64,000 nt of DNA from Tetracladium setigerum (GCA_031472005.1 PZJY01000009.1:1054001-1118000), one strand, 5' to 3'. Counted from the stretch's first letter, positions 1-11,305 are shown. The notes: a model not told the origin generated them from the sequence alone. Program-made: numbers and translations.

Positions 1-750
1 TTGGAGATATTCGGCCAGCTTGGTATTCCGATGTCTTTTGTGGTAGCTGAACATAACTCTTCTTTTCTTTGTCCCAAGATCGGTTGGTAACCTCGCAGCT
101 TCTACTCAAGCGCTCATCACCCTCAGCTATCCTCAGGCACTATGGGCCATTATAGCTAGTAAAGACTGCTCCTAATACAGTGATACAAGATGCCGTGTGG
201 GTGTCATGTCACATGTTTGGTCTGACATGGAACAGGCTATAATTACTTTTGTGTTGTCCGCGACAGAACCAGCTTCCTTTAAAACTTTCACATTCAAAAG
301 TTAGCGACACTTGGTGTAATCAACCATGTGAGAACTCATTCAGCAAATTTCAGAGAAGCAACTGTTCATTTAACTGGTTGGTGCACGTGATAATATGACT
401 AATACAGCAGTGTGACTGCACGCTTACAGCTGAGGCTCTGATCTCCTCAACTTCTAAGGGCCGAGACCCCAACAATAAATATTGCTTTCTCCATAGCGTC
501 TTCAACTACACATTCTCTGTCTTTGGCGACGTGAATTGTGATTGTTCGACCATATTCTATTCTTTAATTTAGCCCTGGTAAGGATACCAAAACGAGCAAA
601 AATGGGTACGTATTCAAGCCAAACGACCACTACCACATATCACCTCTATTCCACAGTATCTCCTGGACTCCTTCAGACCGGCTAACCACCTGGTCACAAA
701 AATAGTTGCAGACCCAAGGTTTCGAAAGAACCTGTCAAGGAAGAAATCAA
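1..750. other. Left-edge non-coding stretch
   Basis: No ORF with a recognisable protein pattern was seen on either strand. The only later sequence of interest is the decayed exchanger that starts near position 752. An ATG at 601 followed at once by a GTACGT donor-like site could be a relic of that gene's first exon, but nothing upstream supports it. Confidence 0.5.
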
Positions 751-751
751 A

Positions 752-1685
752 CTCCTATAATTGGCATTCTTGCCATTTGCTCTCATCTCGCTTGCGTCTT
801 TGATCGATTTCAGCCTCGAGGAACTGTCATTGTATTGTGGACAGCGGGTGGGCGGCTTGCTCAATGCGATTTTCGGAAATGCCGTAGAGATAGTAGTAAT
901 TAGACAGTAGACCCATGTTCTCAAACAGCGATAGACCGACTAATACTTTCACGAGGTAGGCATCGTGACACTGACATACAACGAATTTAAATTCTTGCAG
1001 GCTACTCCTCTCGGCAGCGTCCTATACAATATCCTCTTCTGCCTCGGTTGCTGCTTCTTTGTCGGCGGTTTGTGGAACCGAGAACAGGAATTCAGTGGGA
1101 CTTTATACAGGACCATGGTCACTGTCATGCTTGTTGTGTTGAGCTCTGTAACTGTCCCAACTATAGCCGTCTTCATTGCCTCACAATCCGGTCAACAGAG
1201 TTATGATATCACGACCCTGTCTCACGGCTCAGCGATTGTCCTCCTGCTGGTCTACACGGCTTATCTTACGTTCCAGCTCCAAACTCATGCTGATCTATTT
1301 GACTATGAAGGTTTTGAAATCGAGGAGGAAGATGAAGATGAGGAGCACATTCTGGGCACTTGGGCTGCTGGCATCACCTTTGTATTAGCACCCGCTTTAA
1401 CTGCCATTTGTGTATAGAGCATCGTCAAAAATCTCGATGCGGTTGCGGAAGGAACTCATATGAACAAGCCATTTATTGGATTTGTTCTTGTTCCATTTAT
1501 AGGCTGTACGCCATTGGATATCACCGCCGTAATCGTGGCAGTTAAAAATAAGATGGACCTTGCAATATTTGCTGCGGTTGGCGCCGCAATACAGATTGAC
1601 CTACCTTGACGGTGTACTCTACCTGGGACTGTATATGATCGTGGTCATGACAATGTCAATATTTGCAGATGACGACTTATTGTAA
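752..1685 (+). pseudogene. Decayed vacuolar Ca2+/H+ exchanger (CAX/VCX1 family)
   Basis: Pieces of a CAX antiporter lie in order but are broken. Block A (about 761-895) reads EELSLYCGQRVGGLLNAIF then GNAVEIVV, matching the first CAX repeat motif (GGLLNATFGNAVEL). Block B (about 1001-1417), after a possible TTGCAG acceptor, reads PLGSVLYNILFCLGCCFFVG, the following helix. It continues through further hydrophobic segments to an in-frame TAG at 1415-1417. Block C (1418-1600, same frame) contains KNKMDLAIFAAVG, typical of the second repeat, but the usual GNAAEH is replaced by GCTPLD, so the key Glu is gone. Block D (1602-1685) is shifted by one base and reads YLDGVLYLGLYMIVV, the C-terminal CAX helix, with the intervening helices deleted. 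CAX proteins load Ca2+ into the vacuole against H+; this copy cannot encode a working carrier. Stops also interrupt block A (758-760) and the region after it. Family assignment is from motif recognition only. Confidence 0.8.
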
Positions 1686-1817
1686 TATTTAGACTACCTA
1701 TTTTAGCATTGACATTACTTCAGCACTCGTTGAAGTGGGATTGTAGAGAGTTGTGCAGTTTTTCCAACTTACTCTCTGCGAAAACAATTTGACATCCAAA
1801 ATCCTCGGGCGTGCCCA

Positions 1818-3383
1818 TTAGACAAGGATAAACTTTTCCTGTACCAGCGAGTTCTGAGAGACTTGACTTTTAAGGATCGACTTGAAACCTAATTTGCTTT
1901 TGGCTGCATATTTCAAGGCGTATTCTTGACCACAAGCAATCTCAGCAATAGGCCCAAGATATTGATATTCCGATGAGGCGTTCTGCATAGGGCGAAGCGG
2001 ATGGAGGCACTTGCTTCCATAAAAGGAGCCAACGATATCGTCAAGCGACGCGACTCGAGGAACCAGGAGATGTAAATCTCCCGGGTTGAAAGAGGCATTA
2101 TCAGCGAGGTTTTCGACATAGCCAAACAAATAGTTGCTGCCCGCCAAGAAACTTGTCAACTCTAGGTCAACATCGTCTGTCTTCACTGCAGTATTTTTCA
2201 ACTCAAACGCAGTTTCGGTTTCTTCGGCATGTGTGAAAATGAAAGAATATATGGGGCTGAGAATCTCGGTCGCTAGGCCGCTGTAGCTGCGACGACTTGG
2301 CCCTTTCATTATATCCTGAAGTGTGACAGATCTCCAATATTTGGGCGCAAACCGATCTCGTGGGTGGGAAATTTCCTTTTTGGCATCAAGATAGATCAGT
2401 CAGCTTGCTACTTGCAGACCAGTCAGCCGTAATCTACCGACATCCGTATAATTCTGCTTCGGTGATTCTACCCATCGACCTCTTGACTGATCGTGTTTGC
2501 CATGAAAACGGCAAAACTCTTTTCTTTCTTGACTCCAGTCAGTTGCCCAGAAAGGTAAATTACTGACTCCCATGAGTCTCCGATCTCTGAACACATCTAG
2601 AATCTCTCTGTTTCCGGTCGTGTTGATGAGAAATTTCGTGACATCCTGGAAGATTTCAGAGACTTGTTTGTCGTAGTTGATTGGGAAGCTCGCTGTCAAC
2701 AATTCCAGATCTGCTGGTAGGCGAGCCAAGAACTTGACTGAAGCACTTGTCAAAAGACCTAAAGCACCATATATTCTGTCTCGTTCGTCAGAAACCTTGA
2801 ACAGGCGACCTGAGTCAAGGATATCTGTCCAATGCTGTGTGTAAGATGGAAGAACCGTCTTCATTTCGAAATTGGGTCGGTCTGTTGCACAGTGCTGGTA
2901 CTCTCTCTGATATACCTGAAGAGTTTGTGGTATGGTAACCTGAGGTTTGGAGGTTTGTACAGAATTGCAAACCCTTTACAAGCGATATATGTTATCAAGA
3001 AAAGCCTCAAAATCTATTTGATACGGTCCAAACCGAGTCATCAACTTCTTTGCAGCAAATGTCTCTTGCCTCACCCACGTGCGGACAAACCACGCGCTTC
3101 CTAGATGAGTCTTGAGCGCAACAGTAAGATCTTCAACTGCTTTCAAAGAACGTCCGTCGTGCTCTTGCGCCGAAGTTCGATAGTTCTTGCTGTCCACAAG
3201 TCGAAGGGCATCGAACAGCCGTCCAGAAGAAGAGTAAGGTTGACCGAGCCAAGCGATCACAACGTCTGCCTTTTCGAAAATGCGAAGCATGTTTTTAACC
3301 TGGTGAGCCTTCTCGGCCAGATCTCCCTGATTGATGCAGAGTGCATTGTCCCAACGAGAGAGCACTGCGAGTCATCCCGCTAA
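1818..3383 (-). pseudogene. 5'-truncated HET-domain gene with two in-frame stops
   Basis: One continuous minus-strand reading frame encodes the second half of a heterokaryon-incompatibility (HET) protein. It opens at about 3374 with NALCINQGDLAEKAHQVKN, the core HET motif (usual form WIDALCINQ..). It continues through ADVVIAWLGQP, SAWFVRTWVRQETFAAKK, SDERDRIYGALGLL and a C-terminal FNPGDLHLLVPRV..YQYLGPIAEIACG block, and ends at 1818-1820. The frame is interrupted by TAA at 2976-2978 and TGA at 2400-2402, with clear HET-like sequence continuing in the same frame after each. The first half of the HET domain (YEALSYxWG) is absent: an in-frame TGA precedes the block and nothing HET-like is found up to 3560. 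Both stops could derive from CAA and CGA by C-to-T change, as repeat-induced point mutation does. The second stop might instead be hidden in an unrecognised intron. HET proteins trigger cell death on allorecognition; this copy is presumably dead. Confidence 0.8.
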
Positions 3384-3908
3384 GGTGTATTGTCGTTAGT
3401 CGTAAACCCAGACTAAGCATTCCTAAAATAAAATCTTGTCTCGCGAATTCCTTCCGTTGTAACCTTTTTGAATCTCCTTTATAACCAGATACACCCTAAT
3501 ATCAATAGTGATAATATACTATAGAGTTGCCTTACTGTTTGCCTTACTGTTACCCCCGAATCCCCACCGGGTCTGATCACATGAGTTTCGATACCAGCAC
3601 TTCAAATGGACAGTGCCCATTGTTACAGACGAAGAAGAGGAGAGAGAGAGCGAGAAAACAAGGTAAAAAAATGGAAAAGAATTAAGATAGAGATCCGGAG
3701 ATTAAACAAGATGATAATCTTAGCAAAATATTGCTTCCTCTATGTTACTCTTCTTTTTCAAGTCGTTCTTTTATATTATAATTAATACAATTTAATAATT
3801 ATATAAGAGGGAATATAGTTTATCTATTAGAGTAACATAGTTTATAAATTACTCCAATTTTTATATGCTCTGATAGGGCTATACTTATATGTAAAAAGTC
3901 TGCAGAAA
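3384..3908. other. AT-rich intergenic patch with 12-bp inverted repeat
   Basis: No gene is visible. From about 3700 to 3900 the sequence becomes very AT-rich. A perfect 12-bp inverted repeat lies inside it: CTATGTTACTCT at 3740-3751 and its reverse complement at 3829-3840, 77 bp apart. A short GA-rich run lies near 3640-3650. A MITE remnant or RIP-damaged repeat is possible, but no target-site duplication is obvious. Confidence 0.5.
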
Positions 3909-5671
3909 CTATATTTTCTTCAGAACTTTCGCGACCCGACCAAGATCCTTAGCCAATCTCTGCACAAAAGCTTCTTTCACCTCCCCCGGAGCTGAATTCC
4001 AGGCCCTCACCGATATTCCCGATGCAGATATATCTTCTGGAGGACTATCAACCTTAACATTCTTCAATTTTTCGATAGCTTCGGATCCCAAAGTGGCAAC
4101 AAGGGGGCCAATACTATTCACTTCGTAAGCTCACATCAAGTAAGTTGATCGACGATACTGACTATGGAATCAAGGACGAAGCCATAACCAAAACATTGAG
4201 CCCGAATTCAGCTCCTGCGCCCAGATCGGACGATTGAGTCTCCGGCATATTAACTTGCTCATTTCTCGACAATTCCGCTGAGTAGCTCCTGGACAAGATT
4301 TGAGTCTGTTCCCATCTAAGGTACTGCTGGGGAAATTTCCACGCTTCAGAGTAAGTACTCCGAGTTGCTTTGATGTCCGCGCTCTTTGCGAGATAGATCG
4401 AGTCATGGGGAGCAGCCTTCTGATTTGTGGCGACTAGATAGGTGGACTCAATAAATTGGGGGATGTTCACAATAATGCTGCTGTCGAAGCTGTATGCACC
4501 AATATGTTTGGTCTCAGGCAGAGGAGCGGTGGAGGTGTTTTTGCGGGTAGTCTCATCAAGCTCAATGCCTATGTCCCACAGCGCTTTACCGACCGTGTTG
4601 ATCGCCATGAGTTCTGCGGCGTCGATCAATTTTCGGGATCCCTCATCCACGAAGCTAATCTTCGCATAGGCAGCATCTCCAGGATAGTCATCATTGTACA
4701 CGAAGCGGACAGGGAAATAAAGCGCACGCACACCCTTGTTTAGGTCAATCCAGAAGGTGTCGATTTCCTTGAGTCCTTTCGGGATAGGGAGAGCTATGTA
4801 CCTGATGAAGGGATCGCCTGACATGTCTCCTGGAGGTGGGCCCTCGACGTCAAGGTACTCGTTCACTTTGCTGTTCAAATCGAGGATATCATCTTTCATT
4901 CCCCATCCATAAGCCATCGTTTTGTAGCCAGACTTGTGTTTGTTGTACTTTCCTGGAAACCAGGGAGGTTGGATTACACCAGGAGCAGTTGGTGGTGGAG
5001 CAGGTGTTTTATCCCTCCAAGCCCGTGGGTGCTCGGGGGGAAGTTCCTTAACAATAGCAGAGAGAGTCAGTTTAGGGACATCGAGGGAATAGATCGGGGG
5101 TAAATCGCAAGGATTAAAGTGTTGAACGCTGAAAGAATATCTCGACTCTTGAGAAATACCCAACAGGGAATTTTGTTTCCATCAAATTGAACATACCACG
5201 TCTTTCTCTTGCATACCATGAATTTGATATGCCATTTCGGGGGTGCACTCGACAATCACAAAGTCGTTGAATCCATACACGAATTCACTCTTCGCAAACG
5301 ACCTTTTCGTGGTGTCTTGTGGTGGAATGCTATTGGCGTAGTCCCTAGTATAAATGTCCGAATTAGCATTTTAATCGCAGTTGACTTAGTGTTGCCACGC
5401 AACGAGGCAAAGGCATGGAAAACCTGGTAGCCCTGGGAGTTCCGCAGTACGCGAGTTTAAGAGGAGGCTTCAAGACTCACATGGACACCCATCCCTCGTC
5501 ATTAAAGAAGCATTTCCAAGGTTTTCTGGGAATTTGATCAATACCAATTTTGAGGACCATTTTGAGCTGATGAACGGTAGGGGATTTTTCTGGTTGGGCA
5601 GGATTTGGTAAACACTCCTCCGAGGCGAGGAAGACGATCATGAGCAAGTGAAGGTTCTTGGAGCCAGACAT
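3909..5671 (-). CDS. Unrecognised four-exon protein, 475 aa
   Basis: I do not recognise this protein. The model has exons 5671-5481, 5344-5197, 5046-4163 and 4113-3909 (minus strand). The introns are 136, 150 and 49 nt, each GT..AG and in phase, and the sum of 1428 nt is an intact reading frame. The N-terminus has a basic residue and a short hydrophobic run (LHLLMIVFLA), so a signal peptide is possible but weak. The middle is proline-rich (PAPPPTAPGVIQPPWFPG) and then globular, with many aromatic and acidic residues. Near the C-terminus a hydrophobic stretch (FGLNVLVMASSLIPYIGPLV), created across the last splice junction, could be a membrane-active hairpin, followed by a charged helix ending in KVLKKI. 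It lies between two broken HET genes yet appears intact, which suggests younger age or selection. Splice sites are inferred by eye; the 5' exon is the least certain part. Confidence 0.6.
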
Positions 5672-7342
5672 TATCAGATATTTATATGTTTGATTTTAGT
5701 TTCAACTGTCGCAGTTCTCCCCTCTTTGCGTTTAAGTTCTGACATACCGACGGCATCCCCGAACAGGTAAATCGACCTCTAGCAACCCCTTATACCTAAT
5801 TGGTTAGTTTTGATTCAGCCAAAATCGCCGGCGTGGGGCCTTTTGCTACCCATTGCGCCAGCGTAAAGCTGAAATCTATCGAAATCGCTACACATATCAG
5901 ATACAGATGCTGCTGTCGACACTTTTTCGGTAGAATATATTTTGCTGCATATAGCCAATGCACTAAGCCGGGCAACTGATTTCCTTATGAGGGTTATTTA
6001 ACCGACACAGTCTGTTAACAGGCAGCCCTACAGCTGAACTAGCCTGGCAAAGAATAGACACAATCCTGCATGGCTGTCCAAATATGATGTCTTTCGAGGA
6101 GGCGTCATTGTCTTGTAGCGAATAATGCACAGGGAGAATATCCGTACCGCTGCAGGACTTCGTTATCTCAGGGCTCGACCACTATTGAAAGCCCTGACTA
6201 CATTGCGAGCTGGCCAATGGAAGAAACGCCTTATAACAACGTGGCTAGCTATTAGTGAATTATGTCCGCGGAATTACGTGTGAGAAAGGATCTCGGTGAG
6301 GTTTCCTGAGTTGTCGAGACAATAACATTTTTTGCCTTGGAAAACCTGTAGCATGCAGAGAGGCGTCTTGTAACTCTTTTAGCCTGATGCCAGTAGTTTC
6401 GGTGTTTTCTCGAGTATTGGTTTCGTACTATAGTGGGTTAACCAAGAGACGTGGAGGGCTTAATGCGCTGGTTGGCAATAAATCCACCTCCATCAAAGCC
6501 AGTCCTACTTCTGCCTCTAATTCAGCCATGATGTCATCTGTCCATCCATGGCTGCTATTGAGCAGCGAGGTCAGGGAGTGGCCTGGCTCCGCAGTAATGT
6601 TATTAGCACGTTTGTTGCTGTGATCTGGCAGTGATTTAGACAATGGGGAAAGAATCGAGCTTTAATTGTGCTCGTAGATAGAGCGACCCTCCCCCCATTA
6701 GAACACGAGCCGGATATACCAGTAGATTTTATCGGTCAGAGTTAAGATCAGAGGTTTCGAAGGTGCTTTGTGGACTCCCATCCCGGTCAGTATAGCCCGC
6801 CTCAAAGTCACCTTCCGTTTGATCCTCTGTACTTTTCTCCTCTGACTCATCATTGAGAACTATTGGCTGATCTGAGCATTATTAGCAGGTCGCTTCTTTG
6901 TATTAATCACAGTCGAAGTGCTTACCTGGACTATCACATAATCCTGATTTCAATCCGTCGAATTACGTTCTATCCAGTTTGACCACTAGCTAACACAGAT
7001 GCTGAGTATTCAGCTCGGTTCTCGAGGAATTTCGTGAGATCGCTGGACGCGGAGGGCTTCGAAAAAGCTCCTCGCGAGATAGCAGATTATCGTTAGTTTT
7101 ATTATCATTATTCGCAAGAGAGTTTTCCCAGTCTAGATTCATAAGTCGGATTTTTTCATATCGAGCGAGGAATTTACTTGTACTGTCGGGCTTTCGCTGC
7201 TATATCTCTTTCTGCCCTAGATTTACCCCCGGAACTAGAAGGAAGAGCTGTAGGCATGCACCTTTTTGAATACTAGAGAGTTACGTGTCCGGTCGGTCGA
7301 TTTAAGAAGGAAAGATGGTTTTACTTTTGGAAGGCACCCGGT
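5672..7342. other. Gene-free interval, 1.7 kb
   Basis: Only short ORFs without recognisable domains occur, such as about 70 codons on the minus strand at 6428-6643. I looked for the missing C-terminal half of the HET gene at 7343-8161 on the minus strand here and did not find it. Confidence 0.5.
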
Positions 7343-8161
7343 TTAGTGGAGGAAGTGTATATAGAATAAATTTCTTGCTCGTAAGGGCAGCCATGATGAA
7401 ATGAAGCGCGAGTAAGTAGTGAGAGAATCAGTTTGAGAATGTGTAGAATATTCAGAGAGGCTGAATAGATCACTACTTGAAATTGGCGCAAAACGAAACG
7501 CCTTGGGAAAGAGAGACCCAAACCTCAAGTTCTGGTGGTATTCCGCTTCATGTTGATCAACATATAGACAGATTGCGTCACACCAGATATATCTATCCGT
7601 TGTTGTCGACCTCAAGTATTGAAGAGCAGTAGCCAATTCTAATGCAATGCCTACGAGAATTCCATTGCCGGTGACTGAGCAGACCGGGGTTGGATCAACC
7701 CAGGCATATGAGAGCGCTTCATAATTCGTAATCTCGGACGTCCCAGAAATGCCAAATCCACGGCCATCAATCACATCGACTTCAAGTAGAGAACATATTA
7801 CAGGAGAGCCGACGTCACCAGACTGAAGCATTAGCAAACGTGTTTGCCATGGCTTCAGCTCCCGATATACCGTATCCGTGTTCAATTCAATAGCCCGCCT
7901 CGTATCTTCGGTCAGAAATGTTGGACAAAAGAATTCAGAATCTAGAGGACATTCCGGAATCTTTCGAAGCCACTCGGAATTGGACTGGACTTCCGATATC
8001 GTCGTTTGAAGAGGGTTTCGTGGCTCATATTGAGTATCGGTCCTCGGCGTTTCCTGAAAACTTCCAGTGTTGTGGGATGAATTTTTGATAGGCGGCTGGT
8101 TGTCAGGAGGTTTGATCGGCGCCCGATTTTCCTTCCTCGTCCGCTTTGGTATCTTCCACAT
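7343..8161 (-). pseudogene. 3'-truncated HET-domain gene (N-terminal half only)
   Basis: This 272-codon minus-strand ORF begins with a basic, disordered leader (MWKIPKRTRKENRAP). It then shows the N-terminal half of a HET domain: LLMLQSGDVGSPVICSLLEV, then TNYEALSYAWVDPTPVCSV, then ALQYLRSTTTDRYIWCDAIC. The canonical CINQ motif is altered to CLYVDQ. Family similarity stops after EAEYHQN; the remaining ~60 residues (RFGSLFPKAFRF.. to the stop at 7343) look random, and no downstream HET half was found. HET proteins are normally 500-800 aa, so this is a truncated copy. It could still be expressed as a short protein, because the ORF itself has no internal stop. A splice donor near 7525 leading to an undetected exon cannot be excluded. 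Confidence 0.7.
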
Positions 8162-8364
8162 ATCGATGAGCCCAACAATGGCATCGATTATTGATGCTTG
8201 GGGAGAAACGGACCGCCAGGGGAGGCGGGATGGAGTTCAATATCCACGCTGAGAGAAGGGCAAAAGCTTCCGAGTTCAGCAGTCCTATTCATTCTAGTCT
8301 TGCGTGTGAGTGTAGAAGGAGTTGTAGGACAGAGAAGGAGATATCTAAAGTTGAACCTACCTAG

Positions 8365-8606
8365 GTAGGAAGGTAGTGCCTGACACTTCAGCTGACTCCT
8401 GCTTCTTCGTCACGTGTGGAAACCCTACAAATATTTCTCGAAAAGTCCTTGAACAAGAGTAGAGCTAAGTAAAAGATGTAAACACGTAGGAAGGTAGTGC
8501 CTGACACTTCAGCTGACCCCTGCTTCTTCGTCACGTGTGGAAACCCTACAAATATTTCTCGAAAAGTCCTTGAACAAGAGTAGAGCTAAGTAAAAGATGT
8601 AAACAC
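8365..8606. repeat. Tandem duplication, 2 x 121 bp
   Basis: Two head-to-tail copies, 8365-8485 and 8486-8606, match over 121 bp with a single visible difference (GACTCCT in copy 1, GACCCCT in copy 2). Each begins GTAGGAAGGTAGTGCC, ends GATGTAAACAC and contains one CACGTG palindrome. The near-identity points to a recent duplication. It lies between the truncated HET gene and the GT90 gene, and the flanking 8162-8364 and 8607-9059 hold no recognisable gene. Confidence 0.95.
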
Positions 8607-9059
8607 ACTTCACAGTTTATAAAACGCCTTTAAAAATATGAAATTTGACATTATCTCCGAGATACTCAACACATTTTGCACAAGTCGAGAGTCGACGACG
8701 CCAAGCATTTTGCCATTTAGCCGACACATATACCCATCTCCATCAGATTCCTCTCTGCGATAGAATTGTCGCAGAACTCTTAACCTCTCAGTCCAGCTGG
8801 AAAAGATCCTGCCGCCCAAAAATTATGTGTTGATTGGATCCCCACGGCGAAACTTGCGGAGACTGCGGTTCTCACTTGTAATATACCTGCATGTTCGTCT
8901 TCGCCGGGTCCCCGATTTCTTTAATCTATCCCAAGCGGGTATTTCGGACAGAAGCCTCCGTCTGCTCACGACAACGTGTTATTAACATATTTTTGACAAA
9001 CACTCCATTTTTCTTCTTCAACTTTATTTTTACAATGGCGATGCCGCGAGGTGTGCGAC

Positions 9060-10541
9060 ATGTTTCGCGGTCCTAATATCGCAGGTCGTTTCGCCGTTGT
9101 GGTCTTCACTCTCGCTGCTTTCTACAATTTATATCATTTCTCTCACTTCTTTTCAGGTCCAACAGGACCTTTTGATGGCTCTGAAGGCTCGTTGCAAATT
9201 TTTCAAGAAGGAAAGGGCCATGAAAGTCTTCTGCTCAACGAGCGGCAATGTCAAGTAGCATTTCCGCTCCTAACGAAGGAAGTGGACGATGCTGTTGCAG
9301 CGGGTCCATTCCAGTTCAATAGGTCAGTGGATGAATATACGGGCCAAACACATTGCAAGATAAAGAATGGAAAGGTAAGAATCACTGTGTCCGACACAGG
9401 TATTTGGTACTGACGTCTCGGGTGGACAGCTCTTCATCATATCCGTCAGTGAGCGAAGGTCCCAAGATATGATCTATGTAGGTTCTATTCTCGTTAGAAC
9501 TCAAATAAATTCCTAATATTTCACAGGAACGAGATGCAGCTCTTAGCCAAATTCAACGAGCAATCCACACCTCCCCTACTCCTCTCCCAGATACAACCTT
9601 TACACTTTCTGTCCTTGACACTCCTCGAGACTACGCCTGGTCCTTTTCCCGTTCCAGCCTTCCCAATGACAAGGGAGAGGCATGGATAATACCTCATTTT
9701 AGCTTCTGGTCCTGGCCCAAGTCGTTCATTGGCACCATTGATCAAGCGCTCTCGAACATCGAGCGAGTGGAGAGGAACACACCATGGGACAAGAAGTCCA
9801 ACAAGGCAGTGTGGAGAGGATCTGTAAACTTTAATTCAATCATGAATACGGAACTACGCCCAAAACTGCTTCGGACAACGAAAGGGAAGGCTTGGGCTGA
9901 CGTTGAGGAGATGAAATGGGAGAACAATGGGATGACTGCCAACAATTCAATTGCAATCCATGATTTCTGCAAGTACAGGTACATCATCTATACAGAGGTA
10001 AGATACTTGCATGGAGACTCGTCTGTTGTCGTATGCTAAAAGACAGCAGGGATTGACATATTCTGGCCGTTTGCCTTTCCATCAAGCGTGCGAGTCTGTT
10101 GTTTTGACTCCACCTCCCAACTTCCTCCTCCACAACTCTCACCTCATGAAACCTCTCTTCTCCACATCATTAGGCCTTTCCTCCTCCTCCACCTACAACC
10201 AGAGGCTGGATACTAAAACGCGTTGGCCACGCTCGTACCCCGCTTCGGAAGCAAATATCGTCTTCGTCGACCCCAGGTGGCAGGATCTTGAAGAGACGAT
10301 CATGTATCTCGAAAACCATCAAGATGAAGCACGAGGAATTGCAAAGAGGCAACGGGAGTTGTTTGTTACTTCGGGGTATCTTTCACCAGCATCAGAAGCT
10401 TGTTATTGGAGGGCATTGATCAGAGGATGGAGTTCTGTGGCTAGGATTAGGGAGGAGGAGTGGAAAGATAAAGATGGTGGGGATGGTATGAGGTGGGAGA
10501 CTTTCAGTTTGAAGGGAACGATGGATAAGACTGCTGTCTGA
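9060..10541 (+). CDS. GT90 (CAP10-type) glycosyltransferase, 441 aa
   Basis: This is a putative type II Golgi glycosyltransferase of family GT90, the family of the Cryptococcus capsule protein CAP10 and the xylosyltransferase Cxt1. Exons are 9060-9374, 9430-9477, 9527-9997 and 10050-10541, all joined in phase 0 by GT..AG introns of 55, 49 and 52 nt. The start is the ATG at 9060, which directly precedes a single hydrophobic anchor (RFAVVVFTLAAFYNLYHF). Family hallmarks are PWDKKSNKAVWRGSVNFN near residue 210, then HDFCKYRYIIYTE joined across the last intron to GLTYSGRLPFHQACESVV. That junction restores the typical 'SYSGRLKYLxxCxSV' sugar-donor block and so supports the splice model. A glycan or cell-wall role is inferred from the family; substrate unknown. 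No break was seen. Confidence 0.85.
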
Positions 10542-10788
10542 ATTGAAGTTATCTTTCAAGATTTTGCGCTTTTAGCACAAATTTCTTTTCCGCCTATACG
10601 ATCACTTGCAAGGGGAAAATGAGTATACCAAATCTTACCGCCCACATCAGGCTCGAGGTGGTCCCTCTTGATCAATCAAAGAGGTTCGTGTGGAAACAAG
10701 AACAGGAGAACTGATTATTCCGCAACTTCGAAGAAACGGTTACACCACAAACTCCTTAATTCCTCAACCAACGCCATTTCAGGCTGTC

Positions 10789-11305
10789 CTAATCCAAGAT
10801 ACCAGTCAAAAGGGCTCCAACGACCATGAACACACTTCCATATCCCCAATGATTCCACTCTCCAGTTCCACTATGAAAATGCATCATTGTCAGTCCAAAA
10901 TCATCCCTTTCCAACACCAATAAACACAACAAAATAATCAATCCCCTTCCCCTCAGAATCAAAATCTGGTGAAAAAGAGAGAACTCACGTCTGATTCCTA
11001 ACCACCAACCCATCCACAAACGCCCCCGCACAAGCAGTCATAACCGTCAAACCCAACATCTTCCTATTCCCCGTCCTGCCCACGACATAGAGAGCAACGG
11101 CCTGAAAAAGCTCCTTGGCACCATACAAAACCATCAAGCTATCCACGGTAGCACGAGCGGATTCTTCAATCGGGAGGGGAAGTTCGAGGAGTTCAAAGGC
11201 GGCGCGCGGTCGGATGATGCTGTTGATGCCAAAGCCGAGGAGGATGGTGCTGAAGATGTGGGTGGCAATGGTGAGGCCGGTGTGGGAGGAGAGTGGCTGT
11301 GACAT
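10789..11305 (-). CDS. Small multi-pass membrane protein (DUF4267-like), 132 aa
   Basis: Exons 11305-10989 and 10870-10789 are joined by a 118-nt GT..AG intron in phase 2, giving 132 aa. There are four hydrophobic segments: IATHIFSTILLGFGINSII, LMVLYGAKELFQAVALYVV, MLGLTVMTACAGAFVDGLVV, and SVFMVVGALLTGILD at the C-terminus. The pattern 'GFGINSIIRPRAAFELLELP' then 'YGAKELFQA' then 'WNHWGYGSVF' is that of the fungal DUF4267 family, whose function is unknown. The assignment is from memory of that pattern. The gene converges with the GT90 gene, whose stop is only about 250 bp away. Confidence 0.7.

Noticed and set aside
2976..2978. Homopolymer error as cause of the HET pseudogene stops
   Set aside because: Both stops are substitutions within an unshifted frame, unlike the -1 slips seen between 28 and 50 kb.
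7321..7521. Continuation exon of the truncated HET gene in another frame
   Set aside because: The translation (FPRRFVLRQFQVV..) does not match the post-CINQ HET sequence (IYxxAxxVxxWLG).
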